From the NCBI RefSeq assembly GCF_028640845.1, contig NC_080540.1:93260061-93324060 (forward strand): a DNA stretch of 64,000 nt, given 5' to 3'. Numbering within the stretch: the stretch's first letter is position 1; each line of letters starts with the position of its first letter. Position numbers and translations under genes: made by a program. The DNA is from Ahaetulla prasina (lineage: Eukaryota > Chordata > Lepidosauria > Squamata > Colubridae). This document shows positions 1 through 10,235 of this stretch, one piece after another. The notes under the pieces were generated by a model that had not been told where the DNA came from, did no database searches, and saw only the letters and a program-made list of their open reading frames with translations.

Positions 1-221
1 AAAAGGAATGTTAATTCACCAATGGTTTACTTATGATCAATTGACAGATTCAAATTGAATAAGAATTTTGTTTTCATGAATGAGATAACTGATTTTGACT
101 TAGATTTATGTACTAATGATGAGCATGTTATTGCTAAGATATATACAATACATTCTTATTGAAAATGAATACAGAAGATAAAGATGTTAAAGATTGTATG
201 ACTAAAGGGACAAAAACTTTG

Positions 222-296
222 GTTAGATTTAAGATTAAGATTAAGATTTATTGGATTTTTATACCGCCCTTCTCCCGAAGGACTCAAGGTTACAAC
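222..296 (-). repeat. L2-like LINE 3'-end fragment
   Basis: Read on the minus strand this ends in the same hairpin-like terminus (a CCTTGAGTCCTTCGGGAGAA-type block followed by GGGCGGTATAAAAAT) seen on the plus strand at about 7190-7235 and 42790-42835. A short AATCTT-type repeat forms the tail. Only the terminus is left; no coding part is visible. Confidence 0.65.
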
Positions 297-539
297 ACAA
301 TACTTGAGTAAAGGGTCAACTTGTGGAGTAAGGGTTTGAAATGTAATACCAGATAAATTGTCAATGAGTGTGTCAAATATGTTGGAAATGTAACCAAATG
401 TTGGAAATGTAACCAATATGAAGGTACTTTTTATTAACTTTGTGAACAATAAGAAAGCCAAAGAATCATTGCAACCAGATTTATATTTTAATTCTTAAAA
501 TAAATGTACAATTGACATTAGAAATTTTTTCTTTTAGAT

Positions 540-807
540 GTGATGGACAAACAGATTGAGATAAAAATGGGTCTATGTTTTGATATATGATAACAGCAAT
601 GAGATTTTATACGAAAATGCAAGGATGATGAATAATGAAAGGATGGGTGATAAAGTTAATGGCAAAGATGGTAAAATTAACTGCTTTGATTAAAGAAAAT
701 ATTTTCTCTAGCTTTGTTTCAACCTGGAAACCAGTTTTGTGCTCTGCTTGAAATGGAAAGAAATGAAATTTTAAGTTTGGGATTTGGTGATTAGAATTGG
801 TTATGAT
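540..807 (+). pseudogene. Decayed L1-like ORF2 C-terminus
   Basis: Translation around 588-740 gives a degenerate version of the block ITAxRxxYxxKxxG followed by KMVKLTALIKE and a Trp-Lys-Pro segment. The better copy at 3650-3760 has the same order. In squamate L1-type elements this is the end of ORF2, after the reverse transcriptase. Stops interrupt it, and it is cut at its right edge by the hAT insertion beginning at 808. The assignment rests on the parallel with the 3.4-3.9 kb copy. Confidence 0.45.
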
Positions 808-984
808 CAGTGGTGAAATCTGAACCAGTTTGCTACCGGTTTGCTGGCTGCACACGTGTGCTGCATGCCAAGCGTGCACTGAGCGTGTGGATGTGCAATT
901 CGCACCAAACGCGTGCTACATGTGCATGCACACTTCGTGCCAAAAAGAGGCTTGGGAAGGTAAGAGGGGGAGAATCAGCTGTGG

Positions 985-1510
985 TGTGCGATCTTGGGAA
1001 CCTTTTAAAAAACTTTTTAAAGCATTTTTAATGCTTCACACAAATATTAAATTAAACATTTAAACGATCACAGCTGTGCTGTGCGATTGTCAGAACCTTT
1101 TTTTTACTTTTTAAAGCATTTTTTTACTATCTATTCGCCCGAACCTGTAGTAAAAAATACTTTAAAAAGTTTTTTAAAAGGTTCCCAAAATCGCATGGCA
1201 CAGCTATGATCTTGGGAAGCTTTTTTTAAAAAACCTTTTTAAAGCATTTTTTACTACAGATTCAGGCAAATAGGTAGTAAAAAAATGCTTTAAAAAAGTA
1301 AAAAAAAGGCTCTGATGATCACAGCTGTGCTGCACGATTGTCCGAGCCTTTAAAAATTTTTTAAAGCATTTTTTTACTACCTATTCACCTGAACTGTTAG
1401 TAAAAAAAATGCTTTCATAAGGTAAAAAAAAGGTTCCCAAGATCACAGCTATGCCACGTGATCTTGGGAACCTTTTTAAAAATCTTTTAAAAGCATTTTT
1501 TACTACCGGT
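985..1510. repeat. Serial inverted-repeat (hairpin) array inside the hAT element
   Basis: Three or more hairpins follow one another. Each is made of an AAAAAGCATTTTTTTACTA-type arm, a short GC-richer loop resembling TATTCGCCCGAAC, and the complementary TAGTAAAAAATGCTTTAAAA-type arm. Loops sit near 1130-1145, 1258-1272 and 1380-1395. Between hairpins are dyads containing GATCACAGCTGTGCTG. The same architecture recurs in the hAT at 43101-43756 with different loop sequences. Confidence 0.75.
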
Positions 1511-1985
1511 TGTTGTGGTCTGCCAGCAGCCTGCGGAGCAAGGGCTATCTGGGAGTGATGTGTGGACTCTGGAGCCTCCAGAGGCGGACAGCAGAGTGGC
1601 AGAGGAACAGGAGGCGCCTGTTCCTAGTGCATGCATGTGAAGAGCTGCCAGAAGGCAAGAGCAACTAAAGCAAAAAGGATGATTCGGGAGTAAAGCCAGG
1701 AGATGATTGGCCACTCCCATAAGGCTTAAAAGAGCAGTAATGGCTCTTGGGCTCTTTGTAGGAAAGCAACATTGTTACATTTGTTTTGAGTCAGTATCCA
1801 TTGTTTCTGAACTTCATGGGGCTTTGCCAAGAAAAGCCTTTGGCAGGGTACCAAAGAAGACAAAGGTTTGTGATAAGGCCGAAAGACGTTTTCTTGTTTT
1901 GGAATTAATTTGGACTAATTACTTCATTCCCAGCTGTTATTATAAAATAGGTTTGTTTAAGACTAAGTGTGTCTTTTATGCCTAA
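1511..1985. other. Unclassified insert within the hAT element
   Basis: This stretch has normal base composition, unlike the AT-rich hairpins on either side. It contains a TTAAAAGAG box near 1727 and begins TGTTGTGG, which could suggest an LTR. I find no matching CA end, target duplication or coding potential. It may be sequence captured by the transposon or the residue of an older insertion. Confidence 0.3.
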
Positions 1986-2749
1986 GTGAGTCTGGTTCTG
2001 GAAAACTGGTAGTAAAAAAACTGGTTCTGGAAAACTGGTAGTAAAAAAATGCTTAAAAAGTAAAAAAAAAAGTTCTGACGATCGCGCGTCGTTCAGCTGA
2101 TCGTCGGAACTTTTTTTTAAACATTTTTTTACTGCCGGTTTGGTGAACCAGTAGCATTTCACTCCTGGTTATGATTATAGAAGTACCCTGTGTTATAGTT
2201 AATCTTAGAGCAAAAGGTTATTCTATTTTATACTTGTATCTGTACCAAGAAAATTGGAAGTTATTCTTTTCTATATTTTTCTTCCCTTTTCTTTTTGCAA
2301 TCCCAATTTTGTTTTTTCTTCAAATCCCTCTCCCCCCCTTTAAACTTTTTTTTTCTGTTTCCTTGTATTTTATCTTCTTTTGAAATTTAATTAAATATTG
2401 GTAGAAAAATCATTAGCTTAGATGGGCTATGCTTAGAGTATGAAATAAATATAAACTTGGGTTTTGCCATAAGACACTTTTATGATTTTGAGCACAAGAA
2501 GCATTCATAGATGAAAAATATTATATAAACAGAAACTGTTAAGCTACCAATTTATTAGAATTTTCTCATGGACATTGTAAAATAAAATCAAGAGAAGACT
2601 CAATAACAAAAGAATATTCTTGTTAATGGTTTTCTTATATGTACTGTAATTAACAGAAAGGTTTAAAGTGGATAAAATATTTTATGGTTTTCAACAAAGT
2701 TAAGACTGAATTTGAAATCACATTAAGTACTAATGATGAACATGTTTAT

Positions 2750-3182
2750 TTATTTAATTTCTATAGTTGCCCACTTAAATCAGAGACTCTGGGCAACTTT
2801 CAATTCAAAAACTATGCAATTAAATCAATAAAAACTTTTTAAAACAATAGAAACAATAGAAAACTAAATAATTTTTTAATGCAAAATAAATATGCATAAC
2901 ACCTGAGATGCTTGGCTAGTTAACAATAAAGCCAGGAAATGGGGCCCTTAGCACATTCAGCACCCCAGTCTTGGGACAACAGCCAGGTTTTTATGGCCTT
3001 ACAAAAGACTAAAAGGGTTGGGACTATTCTAATCTCTGAGGGGAAGATATTCCACAGAGAAGGGGCTACTAGAGTAAAGGCCCATCTTCAAGTCCCTGAC
3101 AGCAGACACTCTAATGAATGGGATCTGCAGCATGCCCAATTTGCTAGAGTGAGTTGGACAAAGGTGGTCCCAAGCCAGTTTT
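2750..3182 (-). pseudogene. L2-like LINE, ORF2 C-terminal relic and 3' tail
   Basis: On the minus strand about 2950-3180 translates to a degenerate APSLWNIFPSEIR block followed by TLLVFCKAIKTWL. This matches the end of ORF2 in L2/CR1-group LINEs (pattern A-x-LWN-x-LP-x-E-x-R, then F-x-K-x-LKT-x-LF). The 3' tail at 2750-2815 has a dyad around GTTGCCC...GGGCAAC and an AAATAAATAAA run. The 5' end is missing. Confidence 0.6.
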
Positions 3183-3389
3183 AGCTGTATTGTTAAAATT
3201 TGTAAATTTTTGTTGAAATATGAAACAGAAGAAGAACAAGAGAAAGAATAAATGATAAAATGGGCTAAAAGTTTTGGCTATAATATATAAATGGACCAAT
3301 GGGAATACATGTGGTTGAAAGGATTGAAATTTTCATGATGTTCCAGCCTTTAAGAGAATTTTTAATAAAATTATATATCCTTGGTATTT

Positions 3390-3875
3390 CTCACCAAATA
3401 AATTGTCTAGCAATGTATAAAGGTATTTTTTAAATCTTTCCTGAAAACGTGAACAACATGAAGGGGTACTTTCATGTTTGATGAACATGTAAAAAGCCCA
3501 AAACATTTTGGATACAAATACATGGATTAATTCAGAAGATCTTAAAGGTTGAAGTGCAACTGAAGCCAAAGTCTTTGCTTTTGGGACTTCTGGATAAGTA
3601 AAAAAAAAAGTCACATAATTTTGTTTTTATTTTTATATATGACAACTGCAACAAGATTATTATATGCTCAAAAGTGGAAAGGTTTGATACTGCCTACATC
3701 AGAAGAATGGTTTGGTGAAGAAATGGAATTTGTGCAGATGGTTAAATTAGCTCTTTGATTAGAAAAACAGGAATATCTACATTTATTGTTGAGCAGAAAT
3801 CTCTTATATGGGGAATAAGGAGAAGGAGAAAAAAGAAAGAAAGAAAATTTGGCTGATAAATAAAAAGAATGAAAA
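3390..3875 (+). pseudogene. L1-like LINE ORF2 C-terminus, pseudogene
   Basis: Around 3508-3600 one frame reads QKILKVEVQLKPKSLLLGLL. After a frame change, 3640-3755 reads TTATRLLYAQKWKG, then LPTSEEWFG and MVKLAL. These are successive segments of the C-terminal region of L1-type ORF2 proteins in squamates. Frameshifts and stops make it non-functional. No endonuclease or catalytic reverse transcriptase segment is kept. Confidence 0.65.
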
Positions 3876-4209
3876 AAAATACCCAACAGGCTTAATGCAG
3901 AATCCCAGTAAAAAACTAATAATTTTTTCTTAGCTTTGCCCAATTGCCAAGTAACAACTATGCTAATCAGTTCTACTCTTGAATTGTTTTCCAAATTAAT
4001 ATTCCAAGACAGGAGTGGGAACAACATAGAACAACTTCCCAAATGATATAAGGTACCATTGTCTTGCCGATGCCCCCATTTTCCTCTATACTGCTTTTAT
4101 TATCTAATATAAATTCATTTTGGGGTTGCCAAGTTGTGTGATCTGTTGTCATCACTATTCCAGTGCAATAGTCATTGTGTTGAGGAAATAAATTCAATTG
4201 TGTTGAGGA

Positions 4210-4552
4210 CAGGGGTGTCAAACTCAATTTCATTGAGGGCCACATCAGAGTTGTGTTTGACCTTGAGGGTGGGGGTTAGGATGGGTGTGGCCAGCTTGAT
4301 GTCACTTGTGTCAGGAGCACCTGTGGTGGCCTGAGTGTTCTGCCAGCAAAAACGGGCTTCCAAGCTCCATTTTTGCCTGCAACAGCTTCCTGCAACCCTC
4401 TGCCAGAGCTGCATGCAACCCTCCTGAGCTCCATTCTCGCTGGCAGAGGTGTTGTGGACTAGTCCTTTGCTGTTTACAGGGTGGCCCCATGGGCCATATC
4501 TAAGCACCCCACAGGCTACATCTGGCCCCTGGCCTTGAGTTTAACACCCCTG
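4210..4552. mobile_element. Non-autonomous hAT (Charlie-like) element
   Basis: The left end reads CAGGGGTGTCAAACTCAATT and the right end, reversed, reads CAGGGGTGTTAAACTCAAGG, so the inverted termini are long and close to identical. Ends of this form are typical of hAT-Charlie-type elements. The flanking octamers (GTTGAGGA and TCATAGGA) agree at only four positions, so the duplication has decayed. There is no transposase. Confidence 0.75.
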
Positions 4553-4646
4553 TCATAGGAGAAATGGCTGGTTTCTAGTTTAAGCCAGTATAATATAATG
4601 TGAAGGACTGAGTGTGGAACATCTCACTTTGGATATTGCGCTAAGG

Positions 4647-4782
4647 CAGGGGTGTTAAAGTTGCAGCATCACAGAGGCGTCACGTGATGTATCAGGACTT
4701 TTTTCCCTTTCACTAAACTGGACCGTGGGAGTGACCAGTGTGTGATGCATCTGGCTTGTGGGCTGCGAGTTTGACAGCCCTG
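4647..4782. mobile_element. Short hAT (Charlie-like) MITE
   Basis: The 136-bp element starts CAGGGGTGTTAAAGTTG and ends GAGTTTGACAGCCCTG. The flanking octamers CGCTAAGG and TGCTAAGG match at seven of eight positions. Its interior is closely related to the element at 26707-26825, including a TTTCCCTTTCACTAAA-type block read in the opposite direction. Confidence 0.8.
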
Positions 4783-5214
4783 TGCTAAGGTTATTAGCTG
4801 GCTACAGTGAGATCAGTGCCTGCTTAAAGGAACGAAGTCTATTTTAGTACACAGAGAGGGGGTACTTTGATTATAAGAATATTTTAATTCTAATGACTGT
4901 GGCTCAAACTGTATTTTTATACTGAGCAGCTATGCAGCTTCACAAAAGCAAATATGCAGAATGTCATTTTGATTGTGGCTTTAGCATGGAAATAGGGGAC
5001 TTTAATTTTTGCCAGAGGTTGAAGTCCTAGTTTCCCAGGTCTAAAATCTGCATCTCCTGCCAAATTTTGTTGAAATAAATGAATCTATAGAACAAAGGGT
5101 GTTGTAACTGATAAATGCAGTTCAGTTTCTGGGTGAAAAAAAATCTTAGAAATGCAGTGTTTAATTGTGTTATCTCATACACATACACATTTAAGCAAAT
5201 TGGAGATAAGAAAG

Positions 5215-6512
5215 GAACGTTTCCTGCAAAGATGGGCATGATAAAGGACCAAAATGGCAGGGACCTAAAGAGGCAGAAGAGATTAAGAAGAGGTGGCAAA
5301 ATTACACAGAAGAACTATACAAGAATGAGCTTAACATCCCTGATAACCACGATGGGGTGGTCACTGACCTCGAGCCAAACATCCTAGAATGTGAGGTCAA
5401 ATGGACTTTAGGAAATCTGAGCAACAACAAAGCTAGTGGAGATGATAGTATTCCAGCTGAGCTATTCAAAATCTTAAAAGACGATGCAGTAAAAGTGCTA
5501 CACTCAATTTGCCAGCAAATTTGGAAAACTCAACAGTGGCCAGAGGATTGAAAAAGGTCAGTTTACATTCCAATTCCCAAAGAAAGACAATGCCAAAGAA
5601 TGTTCAAACTATTGCACCATTGCACTCATTTCACATGGTAGTAAGGTTATACTTAAAATCCTACAAGCTAGGCTCCAGCAATATGTGGATCGAGAACTAC
5701 CAGAAGTACAGGCAGGATTTCAAAGAGGCAGAGGAACTAGAGATCAAATTGCCAACATTTTGGAGAAAGCTAGGGAGTTCCAGAAAAACATCTACTTCTG
5801 CTTCATTGACTATGCTAAAGCCTTTGATTGTGTGGATCACAACAAATTGTGGCAAGTTCTTAAAGAGATGGGAGTACCAGACCATTTTATTTGTCTCTTG
5901 AGAAACCTATATATGGGTCAAGAAGCAACAGTGAGAACTGGACACGGAACCACTGATTGGTTCAAAATTCAAAAGATGCTTGCTCCTGGGGAGGAGAGCT
6001 ATGGCAAATCTAGACAGCATACTAAAAAGCAGAGACATCACTCTGCCAACAAAAGTGAATAAAATCAAGGCTATGGCTTTCCCAGTTGCAATGTATGGCT
6101 GTGAAAGTTGGACCAAAAGAAAGGCTGAGTGCCAAAGAATTGAGGCCTTTGAATTACGATGCTGGAGAAGATTCCTGCGAGTCCCTTGGACTGCAAGTCG
6201 ATCAAACTGGTCAGTCCTAGAGGAGATCAATCCTGACTGCTCTTTAGAAGGCCAGGTCCTGAAGATGAAACTCAAATACTTTTGCCACCTAATAAGAAAG
6301 AAGGACTCACTGGAGAAGAGCCTAATGTTGGGAAAGATTGAGGGCAAAAGAAGAAGGGGACAACAGAGAATGAGGTGGCTGGATGGAGTCACTGAAGCAG
6401 TAGAGTTTAAATGGACTCCAGAGGATGGTAGAGGACAGGAAAGCCTGGAGGAACATTGTCAATGGGGTCGCGAAGGGTTGGACATGACTTCACAACTAAC
6501 AACAACAAATAC
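5215..6512 (+). pseudogene. BovB (RTE) LINE, internally deleted reverse transcriptase pseudogene
   Basis: Several frames together encode a BovB-type protein: NKASGDDSIPAELFKILKDD (about 5430-5490), QAGFQRGRGTRDQIANI (about 5710-5760), the catalytic-site A block CFIDYAKAFDCVDHNKLW (about 5800-5850), and the C-terminal block MYGCESW...RCWRRFLRVPW...RRRGQQRMRWLDG (about 6090-6390). After DWFKIQK (about 5970) the sequence jumps to NLDSILKSRDITLPTKV. The segment that should hold the second catalytic motif (Tyr-Ala-Asp-Asp) is therefore gone. The 3' end GGGTCGCGAAGGGTTGGACA near 6464 is typical of BovB, followed by AACAACAACAA. It is 5'-truncated and frameshifted, hence inactive. Confidence 0.9.
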
Positions 6513-6599
6513 ACATATACTTATGAAGTCAGTATGAATACGTTCAACAGAAAGCTATATGGAAGAGAATATCTGCAATGCTCTCTACATGGGGATATC

Positions 6600-7262
6600 T
6601 GCAATGCTCTCTACATGGGGCTCCCCTTGAAGGGCATCCGGAGGCTGCAGTTAGTCCAGAATGCGGCTGCGCGGGTGATAGATGGAGCCCCCCGTGGCTC
6701 CCGTATAACACCCATCCTGCGCAGGCTGCACTGGCTACCTGTGGCTTTCCGGGTGCGCTTCAAGGTGTTGGTGACCACCTTTAAAGCGCTCCATGGCATC
6801 GGGCCGGGTTACTTACGGGACCGCCTACTGCTATCGAATAACTCTCACCGACCCGTGCGCTCTCACAGAGAGGGTCTCCTCAGGGTGCCGTCAGCGCGGC
6901 AATGTCGTCTGGCGACGCCCAGGGGAAGGGCCTTCTCTGTGGGGGCCCCCACCCTCTGGAATGAACTACCCCCCGGTCTTCGTCAGCTTTCGGACCTCCG
7001 GACCTTCCGCCGCGGGCTTAAAACATATTTATTTAATTGTGCAGGGCTGAGCTAAATTTTAAATTACTGGCTTTTAAATTGGCTTTTATTCTATATTTTT
7101 AATTTTAAATTAACAGGCTTTTAGAATAAGTTTTTTAACTGTTTTTATATTTTTTATATTGTATTTATGTGTTTTTAAATGCCTGTACACCGCCCTGAGT
7201 CCTTCGGGAGATAGGGCGGTATATAAATTTGATCAATAAATAAATAAATAAATAAATAAATA
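6600..7262 (+). pseudogene. L2-like LINE 3' portion with an open C-terminal reading frame
   Basis: An open stretch to 7055 encodes the end of ORF2: LQLVQNAAARV, then LRRLHWLPVAFRV, FKALHG, GRAFSVGAPTLWNELPPGLR and FRRGLKTYLF. This order is characteristic of L2/CR1-group LINEs. The 3' UTR ends in a hairpin formed around CGCCCTGAGTCCTTCGGGAG followed by GGGCGGTATATAAATT and an (AAAT)n tail. The copy is 5'-truncated. It abuts BovB, and a 26-bp unit containing TGCAATGCTCTCTACATGGG is duplicated in tandem at its left edge. CpG-rich coding sequence suggests a relatively young insertion. Confidence 0.8.
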
Positions 7263-8295
7263 ATCTTTCACAATTAATCCAGGATTAATTTCTAGATTGA
7301 TAAATTGCCCATGACCTTAAGGAAAGAACAGACAAAAATGTAAAGATAGATAACTCCATTTTTTTCTTTTTAAATAAAATATCAGAAACAGTGTCCAAAC
7401 TCATGGATTTTCCTAGATAGCTCATGAAATTATTGCCTTATAAAAGTAGCGACCCAATGTCCCTGAACTATTTGTTATCTGAATATCTTACATATCCCTG
7501 GGGGAAGTGAATAAATGAGGTTGTACCATAATTAAAATTTTACTAGATCAGTTATGCTTTCAGGTTACATGTGTGGCATATGCCAAAGTTAACTTGAAAT
7601 TGAGAAGGATTTACAGTCCTTAGATTATATAGTCCCCAACTGCAAATAAATCCATCTGGACTCATTTTTACAGTTTATCCCTCACAACTGATGAGTATTA
7701 ACCCTGCAGTTCTTAATTTGACTGTATTTTTATCATCTGCAAGTTAAGATTAGACAAGTTTAAATAGAGTAGTCACACTAATGTGTGTAAATATTTACTG
7801 TTGATGTTGTTACCCAGCCAAGTGTTTACATAGTCCTCCTCATTGGGGTACATACATTTGTTTCTCTCCCATGAACATCAATACCCATCTAAATGTGTGT
7901 CCTGAATATGAGCATTGGAATCAAGTTTGCCATTCATCTTGATTATTCTGCTGTCAATGAAATCAGATTCATAACTTTTCAAAGGTTAGATGGAGAAAAT
8001 CTTTACATCTTGTTAGAGTGATTAATTGATTGGTTGACTGGCTGACTGATTGATTTAATACAGTCCAAGATCAGGGATATAACTGCTGGAAATAATTAAT
8101 CCTGTCTCTTTAGTATTGTTATTTTTTTTACATTTTTACACTTTTACACTTCACTGCAAAAAATAACCGAGAAGCAAACTTATATTGAAACAATATTGAA
8201 ACAATCATGAAGAAACCAGTTTTGTATAGAGAGAATATTTCAAGTTACCAGAAAAATGGTAAAGCTCAAAGGTGTCAAAGAAAGTCTTTGGATTG
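7263..8295. other. Unique AT-rich intergenic DNA
   Basis: I see no reading frame, repeat family or structural RNA here. There is only a short imperfect GATTGATTGGTTGACTGGCT run near 8020-8055. Confidence 0.5.
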
Positions 8296-8303
8296 TTGTA
8301 GCC

Positions 8304-8432
8304 CGGGGTGTCCAAACTTGGCACCTTTAAGACTTGTGAACTTCAACTCCCAGAATTCCTCAGCCAGCTGGCTGAGGAATTCTGGGTGTTGAAGTCTACA
8401 AGTCTTAAAGTTGCCAAGTTTGGGCACCCCAT
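8304..8432. mobile_element. Palindromic hAT MITE, perfect 8-bp TSD
   Basis: Almost the whole 129 bp folds on itself: TTAAGACTTGTGAACTTCAA and CTCCCAGAATTCCTCAGCCA pair with their complements across an AGCTGGCT centre. The flanking octamers TTGTAGCC at 8296-8303 and 8433-8440 are identical. Relatives lie at 9293, 10634, 40412 and 55861. Confidence 0.85.
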
Positions 8433-8772
8433 TTGTAGCCCATTGTCCCTGAAAAAAACCAGGATACTGCAGGATGGCCAAGATTCTTAGATCTAATACA
8501 GATTGTGTTATCTGCATTCCACAGTACACAGCTATGCTATGCTGCTTCTCTACAAAGAAAACTTTGGTAAAAAGTCCTTGTGAAACTTGCACTGGAGCAC
8601 AACAAGGCATTGGTGTATAACCCACATGGAAAGCTAATCTGCAGTCTCATCCAATGTGTATGCACAGGAGTGAAGTTGAACTTTAGAAGTCTTAAGCCTC
8701 TAAACTTCTAAAGTGTCTCTTTTGGCCTGTTTGTAAGCACAGGAAACAGAGGAAACAATCTTGGAAGGAAGG

Positions 8773-8822
8773 TTAGAGTAGGGTAGAGTAGAGTAGAGTA
8801 GAGTAGAATAGAGTAGAGTAGT
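8773..8822. repeat. (GTAGA)n microsatellite at the Rex1 3' tail
   Basis: Pentamer repeat with a few substitutions. It sits exactly at the 3' end of the minus-strand Rex1 copy, as the (ATTCT)n run does at 24801-24880. Confidence 0.9.
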
Positions 8823-9292
8823 GCAGAGCAGAATACAGCAGAATGCTTTATTTGGCTAAGTGTGATTAGACACACAAGCAAGTTGTCTCCAGTGCAGAAG
8901 CTCTCAGTGTATATGCAAAGCAACAGAGTAATCATAATCATCATAATAATCCCAATAAGAGGGGGTAGAAAGAAAATAAGGATAATAACAATAATGCTAT
9001 AGCCATACAACATGGATAAATATACATAGATATTAGACAGTACTGTGAGAATTAGATGTTCAGCAGAATGATGTCATGAGAGACGAAACTGTCTCTGTGT
9101 CTAGTTGTTTTGGCATGCCGTGCCCTATAGCAGCTTTCCAAGCGAAGGAGTTGAAACAGTTTATGTTCAGGATGTGAGGGGTGTGTTTATCTGTAAATAT
9201 TCTGTCAGCCCTCTTTCTGACCTGTGCAATACTTCTATGGAAGTCAAGATGGTTGCAATTGTTTTTTCCTTGGTCCTAACTATCCATTGGAG

Positions 9293-9427
9293 CAGGGATC
9301 TCCAACCTTGGCAATTTTAAGACTTGTGGACTTCAACTCCCAGAATTCCTCAGCCAGCTTTGCTGGCTGAGGAACTCTGGGAGTTGAAGTCCACAAATCT
9401 TAAAGTTGCCAAGGTTGGAGACCCCTG
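9293..9427. mobile_element. Palindromic hAT MITE nested in Rex1, perfect TSD
   Basis: It starts CAGGGATCTCCAACCTTGG, and its other end reversed reads CAGGGGTCTCCAACCTTGG. The arms are near-complete inverted repeats around AGCTTTGCT. Perfect octamers CATTGGAG flank it at 9285-9292 and 9428-9435. It lies inside the older Rex1 copy, so it inserted later. Confidence 0.9.
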
Positions 9428-9754
9428 CATTGGAGTCTGTACCTGTTCTGTTTGGTTTCTGTACTAAGCCATACAGTTATAGAAGTACAAATGACAGACT
9501 CAATAATTCCTCTATCAAACTGTATCAGCAGCTCCTAGAGCAGTCTGAACTTTCTGAGTTGATACAGGAAGAACATTCTTTGTTGTGCTTTTTAAATGAT
9601 GGTTCTAATGTTAGGTGCCAATTTCAAATCCTGGGAATTATAGAACCCCCAAACTTGAAGGATTCTATTGCTGATATTGTGCTGTATATATAGATATAGT
9701 AAGAGGTGGTAGAATAGAAAGGCTCCTCCTAAAATCCATTTTCGTCTGTACATT

Positions 9755-9945
9755 TTTTAAATTTTATTTTGTCACAACAGTATACACAAACATAATATAT
9801 AAGCAAAAGTATGCAACAACTATATTAATCTGATATAATGAAAGGGAACAATAGGACAGGAACGGTAGGCATTTTTGTGCTCTTATGCATGCCCCTTATA
9901 GCCCTCTTAGGAACGGGGTGAGGTCAATAGTAGACAGTTTTTGCT
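9755..9945 (-). repeat. CR1-like LINE 3'-end fragment
   Basis: On the minus strand it carries GACCTCACCCCGTTCCTAAG, a GGGGCATGCATAAG block, and a 3' terminus ending in TTGTGACAAAATAAAAT. The order is the same as at 20661-20850, 43060-43900 and 49549-49687. Only the 3' UTR remains. Confidence 0.75.
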
Positions 9946-9974
9946 CTACATGTGCCATGCCACAGAGTTTTTTT

Positions 9975-10235
9975 TTTTTTAATTTACATTTATATCCCGC
10001 CCTTCTCCGAAGACTCAGGGCGGCTTACAGCGTGTAAGGCAATAGTCTCATTCTATTTGTATATTTACAAAGTCAACTTATTGCCCCCCCAACAATCTGG
10101 GTCCTCATTTTACCTACCTTATAAAGGATGGAAGGCTGAGTCAACCTTGGACCTCATGGGTCTAGAACCTGCAGTAATTGCAGGCAGCTGTGTTTTAATA
10201 ACAGGCTTCTTACAGCCTGAGCCACACCGCGGCCC
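9975..10235 (-). mobile_element. tRNA-derived SINE with L2-like 3' tail
   Basis: On the minus strand the body has GTTGACTCAGCCTTCCATCC, AAAATGAGGACCCAGATTG and TTGGGGG, shared with the SINEs at 44330 and 61186. It ends differently: GCCGCCCTGAGTCTTCGGAG then AAGGGCGGGATATAAAT, nearly the terminus of the L2-like LINE at 7190-7235. The tRNA-like head near 10150-10235 is degraded. This suggests mobilisation by the L2-like enzyme. Confidence 0.75.

Larger units (their letters stand above)
808..2167. mobile_element. Non-autonomous hAT element, 1.36 kb, perfect 8-bp TSD
   Basis: The element starts CAGTGGTGAAATC and its other end, reversed, reads CAGGAGTGAAATG. The flanks carry a perfect 8-bp duplication, GTTATGAT, at 800-807 and 2168-2175. 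An 8-bp duplication and CAG-type inverted ends are hallmarks of hAT transposons. ACCGGTT-like motifs lie just inside both ends. There is no transposase reading frame, so it must have moved by using another element's enzyme. The interior is a serial hairpin array (about 985-1510), an unrelated 0.5 kb insert (about 1511-1985) and a further hairpin (about 2045-2120). It interrupts the L1-like relic to its left. Confidence 0.85.
8750..9740 (-). pseudogene. Rex1 LINE copy, decayed, antisense, with hAT insertion
   Basis: Read on the minus strand, 9440-9700 aligns in order with the Rex1 segment at 24060-24330. Both strands' translations match there, including an antisense block SYRSTNDRLNNSSIKL that parallels one opposite the other Rex1 copy. 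The 3' UTR at 8825-8930 shares ACACTGAGAGC..., TGTGTGTC.AATCACACTT and GGCCAAATAAA-type text with 24730-24800, and ends in a (CTCTA)n run at 8773-8822. The hAT MITE at 9293-9427 splits it. Nothing translatable remains. Confidence 0.75.

Noticed and set aside
985..1510. CRISPR-like array
   Set aside because: Repeated units are inverted, not direct repeats with unique spacers, and they lie inside a eukaryotic hAT element.
1511..1985. Solo LTR
   Set aside because: It begins with TG and has a TATA-like box, but there is no CA end, no inverted pair and no target duplication; kept only as an unclassified insert.
2171..2383. Hydrophobic open frame suggesting a membrane protein
   Set aside because: It arises from T-rich sequence (Phe/Leu codons) with no other support and starts inside the hAT target duplication.
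5907..6392. Minus-strand open frame of 161 residues
   Set aside because: Antisense of the BovB C-terminal region.
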